Source of the DNA: Lachnospiraceae bacterium
Lineage (GTDB): Bacteria > Bacillota > Clostridia > Lachnospirales > Lachnospiraceae
Direction: 5' to 3'
DNA length: 64,000 nt
Assembly: GCA_015056945.1 (NCBI GenBank)
Contig: SVFH01000003.1
Coordinates: 1-64,000, forward strand
In this document: positions 56,601 to 64,000 of the stretch, one piece after another
How positions within the stretch are numbered: the first letter of the stretch is position 1
How the letters are laid out: each line of letters starts with the position of its first letter
Notes under the pieces: generated by a model
The model's database searches: none
Seen by the model: the letters and a program-made list of their open reading frames with translations, nothing else
Told to the model about the DNA's origin: nothing
Made by a program: the position numbers and the translations under genes

Positions 56601-58249
56601 ATAGTGAAAAAGGTGCTTTGGTTGCGGAAGGTACCGTATGTAAGGACGCAAAGATTCCGAAGGGTTACAGCGGAAGCTTTATTCTAACAGTGAAGGGTAT
56701 CGGAAATTATTCCGGTGTCATTAAACAGGAAGTGAAAGTTGCCCAAAAACAGACGTTGTTAAAGAATGCATCCGTTATCATTGGTGACTCTGTTAAGAGT
56801 CAGGTATATACAGGCGAAGAATTCAAATTGATTCCTGCGGTATATGATGCGAAAGAGAAATGCTACTATCGTGTCATCAATGGCGGTTTGGAAGCCCCGA
56901 TTACCGGCAAGAAAGAGGTCGTGGATCCTAAGGATGTATATCTGGTGAAACTGGGAGACAAGTACTTAATTCAGGATAAAGATTTTACTGTTTCGTATGA
57001 GAATAATATTGCTGTGGGAACTGCAACCCTGACCATTCAGGGCAAAGGTGATTACAGCGGTATGAAGAGTGCAACCTTTAAGATTACGGGTGAAGCATTT
57101 AATACAAAGAATATCACCATTAAAGGCATTAAGGATGTAAACTATACCGGTACAGCTGTAACATTCTCCTATAAAGATGTGAAGGTGATTTATATGGACG
57201 GTACAACGAAAGCCCGCGAATTAAAATGGGGACAGGATTTTACCGTTAAGTATGCGAAAAATATCAATAAAGGTACGGCAAGTATTACTTTCACAGGCCT
57301 TGAAGAAGGCGGATTTACCGGTAAAATCACAAAGAAGTTTAAGATTAATGCGATTGATATAGCAGATGAGACACAGGTAATCCGTGCAGCATCCATGAAA
57401 GATATCAAGGTGATTTATGATAAGGCCGGTGTGAAACCGGTAGACGAGATTGTGTTAAAAACAACATCCGGTAAGCAGTTAAAGGCCGGAGTGGACTACA
57501 CCATTTCGTACAAAAACAATAAAAAAGCAGCAACTGCTTTTGAAGAGAAAGCTCCTACGATTGTTATCAAAGGAAAAGGAAACTATAAGGGAACTTTTAG
57601 CGTTGCATTTACCATTTTGGCAGGGGTATTATCTGATGATGATATTTCTGTAGTAGTATCACCGGTTGCATTCAGTGCTAAGAAGAAGGATACCTATGTA
57701 TATAAGCCGAAGGTAACGGTTTATGATGGTAAGAAGAAAATGAAAGCAAAGTCTGATTACACCGTTGAGTATATTAATGCGACGCAGGATAAGGTGGCTG
57801 CTTACTTTGAGAAGGTTGATTCGAATACGGTAACAACAGCGGATTTACCGCTGGTTCGTATTACAGCAGGAAGCAATGGTTTATACGAAGGAAGCAAAGC
57901 AGATATTTTACTTCCTGTTTATGCCAAGAAGATAGAGGCCAAGTATTTATATATTCTCGTAGAAGAGTCTGAAGCTGTATATACAGGTGAATGTGTGACA
58001 CCGTCCGTTCGAGTATTTTATTCATCTAATGCATCAGATGTAAAACGTGCGAAGAAGACAAAGAATATTGAACAGATTCTTGCGTATGGTTTGACAGAAT
58101 GGACCGAGGGTGAAGAATATGAGGTTTCCTATGGCACAAATATTGCAGCAGGAAAGAACAAAGGTAGTGTCATTATTACCGGAATTACACCTGAATGGGG
58201 CGGTAAATTGACACAGAAATTTACAATCAATAAGAAACAGATTCGATAG
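53663..58249 (+). CDS. Large secreted CAP-domain, multi-repeat surface protein
   Basis: 1528 residues. Signal peptide (KKAFFAILMSVLIVTQSLPVYA) then a Glu/Ser-rich, highly acidic stretch of about 110 residues. A CAP/SCP domain follows (about 180-335; SHTRPNG, AEDLAWNY, TGHYESII), then a Big-2-like Ig domain (SSDETIASINAAGRVSAKK), a Listeria-Bacteroides type repeat (GYIFDGWYKD...LYAKW) and several MBG/YDG-like beta repeats (DFTVSYENN, GKGDYSG). No LPXTG or S-layer anchor is visible, so attachment is unclear. The second ATG is chosen because AGGAG lies 7 bases before it. Confidence 0.87.
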   Translation: MRKMKKAFFAILMSVLIVTQSLPVYAIEGIASEVSEEISDEAAEELSEEISDEAAEELSDESSEETVEESASETEEVSEEESASDTDESSEEMTETEQEESTSDTEEESSEISEENSEEDSAETSEDISEDASDESGLEGIVCIPAVRSEDDANEEQNDTQAIDNSIKSGNLSVELKGAYHTETADKILKRLNEIRKEACDNGYIDPNTGKALKASDYTPLKWSADMEAIARVRAAEAAVYLSHTRPNGDSCWTVTTTDGVSAFAEDLAWNYDGLMKGIEQWYDEKDDYVNKVANKVTGHYESIISTRYNQVGVGCFYSTEKNVAYPYSIAMELTHLTKLDTTKDKTAGSCVVPIEYKGSYVTSIGIANDDLPFLIVGENGKVVCKATVKYKCPKNTSITRTLTAAVDMGLTWKSSDETIASINAAGRVSAKKVGKTKITAAFGSYSQEKELEIYPEGTSPLIIENLSKTTYLVGEKMDVKNATVKNRRNKKSAKLTADEVKLTGFSTEKAGKISVKVAFDSQETSFDILVLALPTLNAEYGKTLASLPMPGNAYGTFQWADSKETVLGKVGENRYKMIFTPYDTVAFQVRNDIQAYVYVYRELNAAWVSFPEKEYPYTGGYQEPRPIVVSDGDLVTLQNGTDYEILTYSNNKHIGVADIILKGKGYYTGTVTAHFAIVNGKVVIKAKDVVLCVDDPIPTTFEYTCTGLAEGDTLTTPPTLTCSIETTSKTGLYQIVPSGAVAGANYDITYINGELRVVEAPVYYDVIFDTCGIGIVPLPLIGVPTGETIDAPTLPKIEGYIFDGWYKDIAYKTPWDFEKDTVSANITLYAKWLKHRSGTTFYVQQIPDMTYTSKALKPVVTVYDGDLLLKAGKDYTVTYKNNTNVNANGKKASETFYSDLPYVTITGKGNYTDKISVNFNILPVSIGNGEPAENVTFKYQNQLVKSTSKAQSVFSSLKAVKTLKSGKDFSLTLTTLQAYSEKGALVAEGTVCKDAKIPKGYSGSFILTVKGIGNYSGVIKQEVKVAQKQTLLKNASVIIGDSVKSQVYTGEEFKLIPAVYDAKEKCYYRVINGGLEAPITGKKEVVDPKDVYLVKLGDKYLIQDKDFTVSYENNIAVGTATLTIQGKGDYSGMKSATFKITGEAFNTKNITIKGIKDVNYTGTAVTFSYKDVKVIYMDGTTKARELKWGQDFTVKYAKNINKGTASITFTGLEEGGFTGKITKKFKINAIDIADETQVIRAASMKDIKVIYDKAGVKPVDEIVLKTTSGKQLKAGVDYTISYKNNKKAATAFEEKAPTIVIKGKGNYKGTFSVAFTILAGVLSDDDISVVVSPVAFSAKKKDTYVYKPKVTVYDGKKKMKAKSDYTVEYINATQDKVAAYFEKVDSNTVTTADLPLVRITAGSNGLYEGSKADILLPVYAKKIEAKYLYILVEESEAVYTGECVTPSVRVFYSSNASDVKRAKKTKNIEQILAYGLTEWTEGEEYEVSYGTNIAAGKNKGSVIITGITPEWGGKLTQKFTINKKQIR
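53765..53836 (+). repeat. two perfect 36-bp tandem repeats inside the CAP gene
   Basis: Two identical 36-base units starting TCTGAAGAGATTTCCGATG encode 12 residues each (SEEISDEAAEEL). Gain or loss of a unit keeps the frame, so the length of the acidic stretch may vary between strains. Confidence 0.85.
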
Positions 58250-58260
58250 AATCGGATTGG

Positions 58261-58299
58261 AATACAGCCGCTCATGTTTGAAGCGGCTGTATTGTTTTT
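58261..58299 (+). terminator. intrinsic terminator after the CAP gene
   Basis: AATACAGCCGCT and AGCGGCTGTATT form a perfect 12-bp stem, followed by GTTTTT. Confidence 0.9.
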
Positions 58300-58367
58300 G
58301 GAGAGTGTCAAACAATAAATATATCCGGATACACACCATTTGTGAAGGAAGATAACGCAAGAAATGA

Positions 58368-58396
58368 TTGTCAACGCAGAACAATGGATTTATAAT
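58368..58396 (+). promoter_or_regulatory. sigma-A promoter for the FeoA-FeoB gene
   Basis: TTGTCA, 17-base spacer, perfect TATAAT, 36 bases before the start. No clear Fur box could be recognised by eye. Confidence 0.8.
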
Positions 58397-58432
58397 ATGG
58401 AATGAAAAACATACAGAAAAACGGAGTAAGTT

Positions 58433-60811
58433 ATGACATTAGATGAACTGCAGATAGGAGAACGGGCACTTGTAACACAGGTGGGTGGAGACGGTGCATT
58501 AAGACAGCATATTTTAGATATGGGTGTTATACCGGGAACGGAAGTAACCTTGGTTAAGTTTGCACCGATGGGTGACCCGATTCAGATACGTGTACATGGA
58601 TATGAATTGACGATGCGCCTTGCGGATGCAGGAACAATTACAATTGCGAAAGAGACAGACAAGGAACAAATAAATCCGGATGAAACGCAAGGAACATTGC
58701 CCAAAAACGAACGCAAGAAAGATAGGAAAAAGGAACACCCGGGTCTCGGCGAAGGCGGACGTTTTCATGCGAAAGCAGATGGAAATCCACTTCCTAAAGG
58801 GGAATGTCTTACGTTTGCTCTGGTGGGAAATCAGAACTGTGGTAAAACGACACTTTTTAATCAGCTGACAGGGGCAAATCAGCATGTTGGTAATTTCCCG
58901 GGAGTGACGGTAGACCGTAAGGATGGGGCAATCAGAAAACATTCTAATACGCTTGTAACAGATTTGCCGGGCATTTATTCCATGTCACCATACAGTAACG
59001 AAGAAATTGTGACAAGACAGTTCATTCTGCAGGAAAAACCAAAGGAGATTATCAATATCGTTGATGCCACAAACATCGAAAGAAATCTCTATCTTACCAT
59101 GCAGTTGATGGAGCTGGATGTTCCGATGGTTCTTGCGCTGAATATGATGGATGAGGTCCGTGAAAACGGTGGAAGTATCGATATCAATGAAATGGAAGAA
59201 TTATTGGGAGTGCCGGTCATTCCGATTTCGGCATCCAAGAATGAAGGAATTGATGAATTAATCAGTCATGCGATACATGTGGCTCAGTATCAGGAAAAGC
59301 CTGGACGTAAGGATTTCTGTGATGAGAGTGACCGCGGAGGAGCAGTACACAGATGTATTCACGGAATTATGCATTTGATTGAAGATCATGCGAAAGCAGC
59401 AGAGATACCGGTTCGTTTTGCGACAAACAAGTTGATTGAAGGCGATGAGATCATCAGGGAAGCACTAAATCTTGCACAGAACGAAAAGGAAATGCTGGAG
59501 CATATTATTGCACAGATGGAAGAGGAATGCGGACTGGACCGAACTGCCGCAATTGCTGACATGAGATTTTCGTTTATTCATCGAATTTGTGAAGAAACGG
59601 TGGTTCGTCCTCAGGAGAGTAAGGAAAGTGCGCGCAGCAGAAGAATAGATAAAATATTGACAGGAAAATACACGGCAATTCCGTCTTTTATCGCAATTAT
59701 GGGATTGATTTTTTATCTGACATTTGGATTAATCGGCCCTTTTTTGCAGGGGTTGTTGGAAACTGCAATTACAGCATTGACTGATTGGACGCAGGCGTTT
59801 CTTACAAGTGTGCATACAAATGCAGTTATTTCCTCCCTGGTAATTGACGGTATTTTTGGCGGTGTGGGAAGTGTGCTTAGTTTTCTCCCCATCATTATTG
59901 TCCTATTTTTCTTTTTGTCACTTTTAGAGGATACGGGATATATGGCAAGAGTGGCATTTGTTATGGATAAACCGCTTCGTAAAATCGGACTCTCCGGTAG
60001 AAGTATTGTACCGATGCTGATTGGCTTTGGTTGTACGGTTCCCGGTGTTATGGCAAGCAGAACGCTTCCCTCTGAGAGAGACCGTAAAATGACAATTCTG
60101 TTAACTCCTTTTATGAGTTGCTCAGCTAAATTGCCCATTTATACTTTTTTTGCGGCTGCATTTTTCCCAAAGTATTCAGGTCTTGTGATAATTGGGTTAT
60201 ATCTGGTCGGAATATTAGTCGGTATTCTTGTGGCATTTGTTTATCGCAAAGTTATTTTTAGCGGAGAGGCAGTTCCGTTTGTTATGGAGCTTCCGAATTA
60301 CCGTATGTTGGGAATTAAGAACGTAACAAGATTATTATGGGAGAAAGCAAAGGATTTTCTGCAACGTGCATTTACCATTATTTTTCTTGCCAGCATTGTG
60401 ATATGGGTACTTCAGACGTTTGGCCCCGGTTTTGCAGTGGTTTCTGATACACAGGATAGTATTCTGGCAGTTGTATCAGGCTGGGTTGCGCCGATTTTTG
60501 CGCCGTTTGGTTGCGGGGATTGGAGAATTGTTACTTCGTTGGTTTCCGGTGTTATGGCAAAAGAAAGTGTTGTTTCAACTTTGTCGGTTCTATTTGGAAC
60601 AACCGAAGCGTTACAGGCGGTACTTTCATTACCGGCGACAGTAGCATTGTTGGTTTTCAGCCTTTTATATACTCCTTGTGTTGCGGCAATTTCTTCCGTG
60701 AAACGTGAGCTTGGAGTAAAGTGGGCGTTGTATGTAACGTTTGGACAGTTTGCAATTGCATGGGTATGTGCACTTGGTTGCTATGTATTAGCAAATCTTA
60801 TTTGGGGATAG
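58433..60811 (+). CDS. feoB: Ferrous iron transporter FeoB with fused FeoA domain
   Basis: 792 residues. Residues 1-74 are an SH3-like FeoA domain (LRQHILDMGVIPGTEV), joined by a charged linker to FeoB. The G domain has G1 GNQNCGKT (132-139), G3 DLPG (177-180) and G4 NMMD; the C-terminal half holds the membrane core with two Gate motifs (GCTVPGVMASR and the later CVAAISSVKRE). It imports Fe2+ across the membrane, the usual route in anaerobes. It is alone in its unit with its own promoter. Confidence 0.95.
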   Translation: MTLDELQIGERALVTQVGGDGALRQHILDMGVIPGTEVTLVKFAPMGDPIQIRVHGYELTMRLADAGTITIAKETDKEQINPDETQGTLPKNERKKDRKKEHPGLGEGGRFHAKADGNPLPKGECLTFALVGNQNCGKTTLFNQLTGANQHVGNFPGVTVDRKDGAIRKHSNTLVTDLPGIYSMSPYSNEEIVTRQFILQEKPKEIINIVDATNIERNLYLTMQLMELDVPMVLALNMMDEVRENGGSIDINEMEELLGVPVIPISASKNEGIDELISHAIHVAQYQEKPGRKDFCDESDRGGAVHRCIHGIMHLIEDHAKAAEIPVRFATNKLIEGDEIIREALNLAQNEKEMLEHIIAQMEEECGLDRTAAIADMRFSFIHRICEETVVRPQESKESARSRRIDKILTGKYTAIPSFIAIMGLIFYLTFGLIGPFLQGLLETAITALTDWTQAFLTSVHTNAVISSLVIDGIFGGVGSVLSFLPIIIVLFFFLSLLEDTGYMARVAFVMDKPLRKIGLSGRSIVPMLIGFGCTVPGVMASRTLPSERDRKMTILLTPFMSCSAKLPIYTFFAAAFFPKYSGLVIIGLYLVGILVGILVAFVYRKVIFSGEAVPFVMELPNYRMLGIKNVTRLLWEKAKDFLQRAFTIIFLASIVIWVLQTFGPGFAVVSDTQDSILAVVSGWVAPIFAPFGCGDWRIVTSLVSGVMAKESVVSTLSVLFGTTEALQAVLSLPATVALLVFSLLYTPCVAAISSVKRELGVKWALYVTFGQFAIAWVCALGCYVLANLIWG

Positions 60812-60875
60812 AATGCAGGAAAGTGCGTGTCAGTACTGTGTGAAATGACAAATTATTATGCGACAAAGATTTTTA

Positions 60876-60904
60876 TTGACAAATAATATATCATAATTTA
60901 GAAT
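60876..60904 (+). promoter_or_regulatory. strong sigma-A promoter of the putative non-coding RNA
   Basis: Perfect TTGACA, 17-base spacer, TAGAAT. No ORF follows before the terminator at 61152. Bases 60812-60875 hold nothing recognisable. Confidence 0.82.
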
Positions 60905-60910
60905 ACATAT

Positions 60911-61182
60911 CAGATTGAAAAAGAATTCATTCTATAGGACCACTCTTTTATGGAGTTGAGGCCATACGGACAGCCGGGTCCACTGCCGATTGGCGAAATT
61001 CGCCTTATTGATTGAGTTAGAAGCTCAAATTTTATAAGTTGGTTACTTTATAACCTAAAATGCGTAGTTACGCATACTTGTGAAACGGTCAATAATAGCA
61101 GTGGAAAGTGTTGTTGCAGAATGATACTTTTGTGCGATAATGTACGACTTTAAGCAAGTTGCGTATGCAACTTGCTTTTTTT
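60911..61182 (+). ncRNA. putative structured RNA, about 270 nt
   Basis: Runs from the expected transcription start to an intrinsic terminator with no coding frame. Nested pairings by eye: outer TCATTCT/AGAATGA (60927-33 with 61118-24), TCCACTGC/GCAGTGGA (60979-86 with 61098-105), TTATTGA/TCAATAA (61005-11 with 61089-95). Inner hairpins: GGCGA/TCGCC, TTGAG/CTCAA, GGTTA/TAACC and TGCGT/ACGCA. It could be an independent regulatory RNA or a leader controlling the polyamine operon downstream. No riboswitch class was recognised. Confidence 0.6.
61152..61182 (+). terminator. intrinsic terminator of the putative RNA
   Basis: AAGCAAGTTGC and GCAACTTGCTT form an 11-bp stem around GTAT, followed by a T-run. 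The fourth palindromic repeat begins right at its end. Confidence 0.9.
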
Positions 61183-61270
61183 ATTGCATAGGAAATTCCA
61201 ATGCAATAAAAAATCGCTCCGCTAAGGATGCGCAGTTCGCGGCAAGGAATTTTGTTGCGTTGCAACACAG
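61183..61270 (+). repeat. palindromic repeat element, copy 4
   Basis: ATTGCATAGGAAATTCCAATGCAAT (one arm mismatch), the same TCGCTCCGCTAAGGATGCGC core as copy 1, and the small hairpin with a changed loop, GTTGC-GTT-GCAAC. The sequence diverges after that. Bases 61271-61346 hold a -10-like TATGAT at 61309 with a poor -35, a weak promoter candidate for the decarboxylase. Confidence 0.82.
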
Positions 61271-61346
61271 CGCATACAAAGAGAACTTTTGCATTCCGAA
61301 TACTTTAGTATGATAAACAAATAACGTGGCAGAGAGGAAAGAAAAA

Positions 61347-62828
61347 ATGAAAGAATATAAGTTGAATCAAAATAGGGCCCCCATTTATGAAGCGCTTCAG
61401 ACGTTTCGAAACATGCGGGTGGTTCCTTTTGATGTGCCGGGGCATAAGCATGGGAGAGGTAATCCTGAGTTGATGGAATTCCTCGGTCAGAAATGTGTTG
61501 GAGTAGATGTGAATAGTATGAAACCTTTGGATAATCTTTGTCATCCGGTTTCTGTTATTCGGGAAGCAGAGGAGCTGATTGCAGACGCATTTGGAGCGGC
61601 ATATGCGTTTCTTATGGTTGGTGGAACGACAAGTTCAGTGCAGAGTATGGTACTTTCCACCTGTAAAAGAGGAGATAAAATCATTCTTCCAAGGAATGTA
61701 CATCGTAGTGTAATCAATGCACTTGTTCTTTGTGGTGCAATACCCGTATATGTGAATCCGGAAGTGGACAGGCGACTTGGGATTGCGCTTGGGATGCAGC
61801 GCGAGCAGGTAGAACAGGCAATCAGGGAGAATCCTGATGCAAAGGCGGTATTGGTGAACAATCCGACTTATTACGGAATTTGCAGTGACCTTCGCGCAAT
61901 AGTTAAAATGGCACATGATGCAGGAATGTATTGTCTGGCAGATGAGGCTCACGGAACACATTTTTACTTTGGGAAAGGAATGCCGGTCTCTGCGATGGAA
62001 GCAGGCGCTGATATGGCAGCTGTTTCCATGCATAAGAGTGGCGGAAGTTTAACGCAATCGAGTCTTTTGTTAATAGGTCCGAATATGAACGCCGGACATG
62101 TAAGACAGATTATTAACCTGACGCAGACAACTTCCGGAAGCTATTTACTAATGTCAAGCCTGGATATCAGCAGGAGAAACCTTGCACTTCGAGGGCAGGA
62201 GGTATTTACAGGAGTTGTGCAGATGGCAGAATATGCAAGGGAAGAAATCAATGCAATCGGTGGATATGATGCGTTTGGAAGAGAGCTTATAAACGGAAAT
62301 TCTATTTATGATTTTGACCCAACTAAGCTTAGCGTTCATACAAGAGATATCGGTCTTGCAGGAATTGAGGTATATGATCTTCTTCGTGATGAGTACGACA
62401 TTCAGATTGAGTTTGGAGATATTGGCAATATATTAGCATATCTTTCCATTGGTGATCGTGCACAGGAACTGGAACGTCTTGTAAGTGCGCTGGCGGAAAT
62501 CAGGAGACGATACCAGCGTGATTGCAGTGGGCTTCTCAGTCAGGAATATATTGCTCCGGAAGTGGTGAAAAGTCCGCAGGAGGCATTTTATGCAAGTAAA
62601 AAAAGTCTTCCCATTGAACAAACCATAGGTTTGGTTTGCAGTGAATTCGTGATGTGTTATCCCCCCGGGATTCCTATTCTTGCACCGGGTGAGAGAATTA
62701 CGGAAGAAATTCTGGCATACATAGAGTATGCCAGGGAAAAGGGATGCTCCATGACCGGACCGGAGGATGCGGAAATCAGGAATTTGAATGTTTTGAAAGA
62801 GGAGACAAAAAATGGAATTATGGTTTAG
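61347..62828 (+). CDS. Orn/Lys/Arg decarboxylase family protein, probably arginine decarboxylase
   Basis: PLP-dependent fold-type I decarboxylase, 493 residues, the compact Gram-positive form like Bacillus SpeA. The PLP Lys is K230 in SMHKSGGS, with LADEAHGTHF (cofactor Asp) before it and PGHKHGRG near the N-terminus. Arginine is the likely substrate because the operon goes on to spermidine synthase and agmatinase; lysine is possible from sequence alone. ATG at 61347 follows AGAGGAAAG; the GTG at 61326 is less likely. Overlaps speE by 17 bases. Confidence 0.9.
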   Translation: MKEYKLNQNRAPIYEALQTFRNMRVVPFDVPGHKHGRGNPELMEFLGQKCVGVDVNSMKPLDNLCHPVSVIREAEELIADAFGAAYAFLMVGGTTSSVQSMVLSTCKRGDKIILPRNVHRSVINALVLCGAIPVYVNPEVDRRLGIALGMQREQVEQAIRENPDAKAVLVNNPTYYGICSDLRAIVKMAHDAGMYCLADEAHGTHFYFGKGMPVSAMEAGADMAAVSMHKSGGSLTQSSLLLIGPNMNAGHVRQIINLTQTTSGSYLLMSSLDISRRNLALRGQEVFTGVVQMAEYAREEINAIGGYDAFGRELINGNSIYDFDPTKLSVHTRDIGLAGIEVYDLLRDEYDIQIEFGDIGNILAYLSIGDRAQELERLVSALAEIRRRYQRDCSGLLSQEYIAPEVVKSPQEAFYASKKSLPIEQTIGLVCSEFVMCYPPGIPILAPGERITEEILAYIEYAREKGCSMTGPEDAEIRNLNVLKEETKNGIMV

Positions 62829-63690
62829 TGAATTTCATACCCCGGATGTAAAACACAGTATCCGGATGAAAAAACATCTTTATTCAAAAAAAAGTGATTT
62901 TTGGCAAATAGATATTTTTGATACGCCTGAGTTTGGAAAAGTGCTCGCGCTGGATGGTAATGTCATGCTTACGGAACGTGATGAATTTATCTATGACGAG
63001 ATGATTACGCATGTGCCGATGAGTGTACATCCGTATGTAAAAGATGTTTTGGTGATTGGCGCCGGAGACGGTGGAGTTGTAAGAGAACTGGCGCGATATG
63101 ACAGTATAGAAAAAATAGATCTCGTTGAAATGGATCCGCAGGTTCTTGAAGCATGCCGAACCTTTCTTCCGGAAAATGCCTGTCGGCTCGATGATGAGAG
63201 AGTACATATTTTTTATGATAATGCATTACGTTTTATCAGAAGAAGTACGGGCAGATATGATTTGATTATTGTCGATTCTACTGATCCGTTCGGTCCCTCG
63301 GAAGGATATTTCACAAAAGAATTTTACGGCATTTGCTACAACGCACTTCGTGAAGACGGTATCATGGTAAATCAACAGGGAAGTCCGTTTTACCAGCATG
63401 ATGCTTTGGAAATGCAACGCAGTCATAAAAAAATAGCATCGACATTTCCTATCAGTCGTGTGTATCAGGCGCATATTCCCACCTATGCTGCAGGCTATTG
63501 GCTGTTTGGATTCGCCAGTAAAAAATATCATCCGATTGATGATATGGATACAACACGCTGGAAAGAACTCGGACTTGTGACACAGTATTATACACCCAAA
63601 CTTCACATAGGCGCCTTCTATCTGCCTGCGTTTCTGGAACGTATGTTGGAAGAAGTGGAAGAAAACGGAAAGGAGAAAGAAGAATGTTAG
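62812..63690 (+). CDS. speE: Spermidine synthase
   Basis: Transfers an aminopropyl group from decarboxylated S-adenosylmethionine to putrescine. 292 residues. Motifs: the nucleotide site VIGAGDGGVVRELARY (about 79-94), DLVEMDPQVLEACR, and the catalytic-region IIVDSTDPFGPSEGYF. It overlaps the decarboxylase by 17 bases and the agmatinase by 7, so translation of the three is coupled. No speD (SAM decarboxylase) is in the window; it must lie elsewhere. Confidence 0.95.
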   Translation: MELWFSEFHTPDVKHSIRMKKHLYSKKSDFWQIDIFDTPEFGKVLALDGNVMLTERDEFIYDEMITHVPMSVHPYVKDVLVIGAGDGGVVRELARYDSIEKIDLVEMDPQVLEACRTFLPENACRLDDERVHIFYDNALRFIRRSTGRYDLIIVDSTDPFGPSEGYFTKEFYGICYNALREDGIMVNQQGSPFYQHDALEMQRSHKKIASTFPISRVYQAHIPTYAAGYWLFGFASKKYHPIDDMDTTRWKELGLVTQYYTPKLHIGAFYLPAFLERMLEEVEENGKEKEEC

Positions 63691-64000
63691 AAAAAAATAC
63701 AGAAACAATATTAGGCTGCAATGCTTCCTATGAAGAGGCGAATATTGTAATTTATGGAGCTCCGTTTGATTCTACCACGAGTTTCAGACCGGGGGCAAGA
63801 TTTGGTCCGTCGGCAATCAGACATGAAAGCTTCGGTTTGGAAAGTTTCAGTTTGTATCAGGATAAGGATTTGACGGATTATGCCATCATGGATAGTGGTG
63901 ATTTGGAATTATGTTTCGGAAGCAGTGAATCTGCTTTGAAGGATATTGAAATGCGCACACAGACCATATTGAGGGATGGTAAAATACCGCTTTTAATCGG
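63684..64000 (+). CDS. speB: Agmatinase (partial, cut by window end)
   Basis: The first 105 residues of a ureohydrolase. GAPFDSTTSFRPGARFGPSAIR is the N-terminal signature of agmatinases, which split agmatine into putrescine and urea. The metal-binding His/Asp motifs lie beyond the window. AAAGGAG precedes the ATG, which overlaps the speE stop by 7 bases. With the decarboxylase and speE it completes an arginine-to-spermidine route: arginine, agmatine, putrescine, spermidine. Confidence 0.9.
   Translation, partial: MLEKNTETILGCNASYEEANIVIYGAPFDSTTSFRPGARFGPSAIRHESFGLESFSLYQDKDLTDYAIMDSGDLELCFGSSESALKDIEMRTQTILRDGKIPLLI

Noticed and set aside
60911-61182. known riboswitch (cobalamin, c-di-GMP, lysine, ykkC, T-box)
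   Set aside because: The hallmark sequences of these classes are absent; CCACTG alone is not enough for a cobalamin call.

Overview
The window reads as chromosomal DNA of an anaerobic, low-to-moderate GC Firmicute, most likely a member of the Lachnospiraceae (Clostridia). Support comes from the hprK-murB-rapZ-whiA-HPr cluster with an HPr paralogue lacking the phospho-histidine, the CIRCE-controlled hrcA-grpE-dnaK-dnaJ locus, DUF6465-like and DUF6020-like proteins, AGGAGG-type ribosome sites and many sigma-A promoters. This is judged by protein resemblance only; no genus can be given. Most genes are on the + strand. There is no rRNA, phage, insertion sequence, CRISPR array or integrase.

Layout. 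0-6 kb: tRNA-Glu and tRNA-Cys, a MATE transporter, ftsH and uvrC. 6-11 kb: carbon-regulation and envelope cluster (hprK, ROK sugar kinase, murB, rapZ, whiA, Crh-like HPr). 11-17 kb: lipid kinase followed by a surface-polysaccharide block (glycosyltransferase, pyruvyl transferase, flippase, FrhB-like iron-sulfur protein). 17-24 kb: aldolase, cyclophilin, GNAT, GH1 beta-glucosidase, aminotransferase, undecaprenyl-diphosphatase and a Lys/Ala-rich protein. 24-30 kb: heat-shock locus. 30-40 kb: MFS transporter, YlmH, a GAF-GGDEF cyclase, a DUF6020-like membrane protein, lysA and an FGGY sugar kinase. 40-43 kb: two-receiver regulator plus hybrid histidine kinase. 43-45 kb: a small RNA-repair-like cassette (P-loop 5'-kinase and Thg1-like 3'-5' polymerase). 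45-46.5 kb: araD and nadE. 46.5-47.3 kb: a repeat-rich gap with a 92-bp tandem array. 47.4-50.8 kb: acyltransferase, GT8, and a GT8-acyltransferase fusion. 51.2-53.5 kb: the radical-SAM/DUF4130 DNA-repair pair behind two SOS-box-like sites. 53.6-58.2 kb: a 1.5-kilo-residue secreted CAP-domain protein. 58.4-60.8 kb: a FeoA-FeoB fusion. 60.9-61.2 kb: a probable structured non-coding RNA. 61.3-64 kb: polyamine operon (Orn/Lys/Arg decarboxylase, spermidine synthase, agmatinase, cut by the window end).

The most interesting signals are: (1) tandem LexA-like boxes bracketing the -10 element of the radical-SAM/DUF4130 operon; (2) the kinase/Thg1 pair, whose chemistries are complementary for repairing 5' ends of RNA; (3) a promoter-to-terminator transcription unit of about 270 nt with nested helices and no gene; (4) a palindromic repeat family found each time directly after the U-tract of an intrinsic terminator; (5) a four-copy 92-bp tandem array; and (6) a glycosyltransferase fused to an acyltransferase. 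Start codons were moved from the ORF track wherever a ribosome site clearly favoured a later start. All family assignments are by eye and were not checked by database search.
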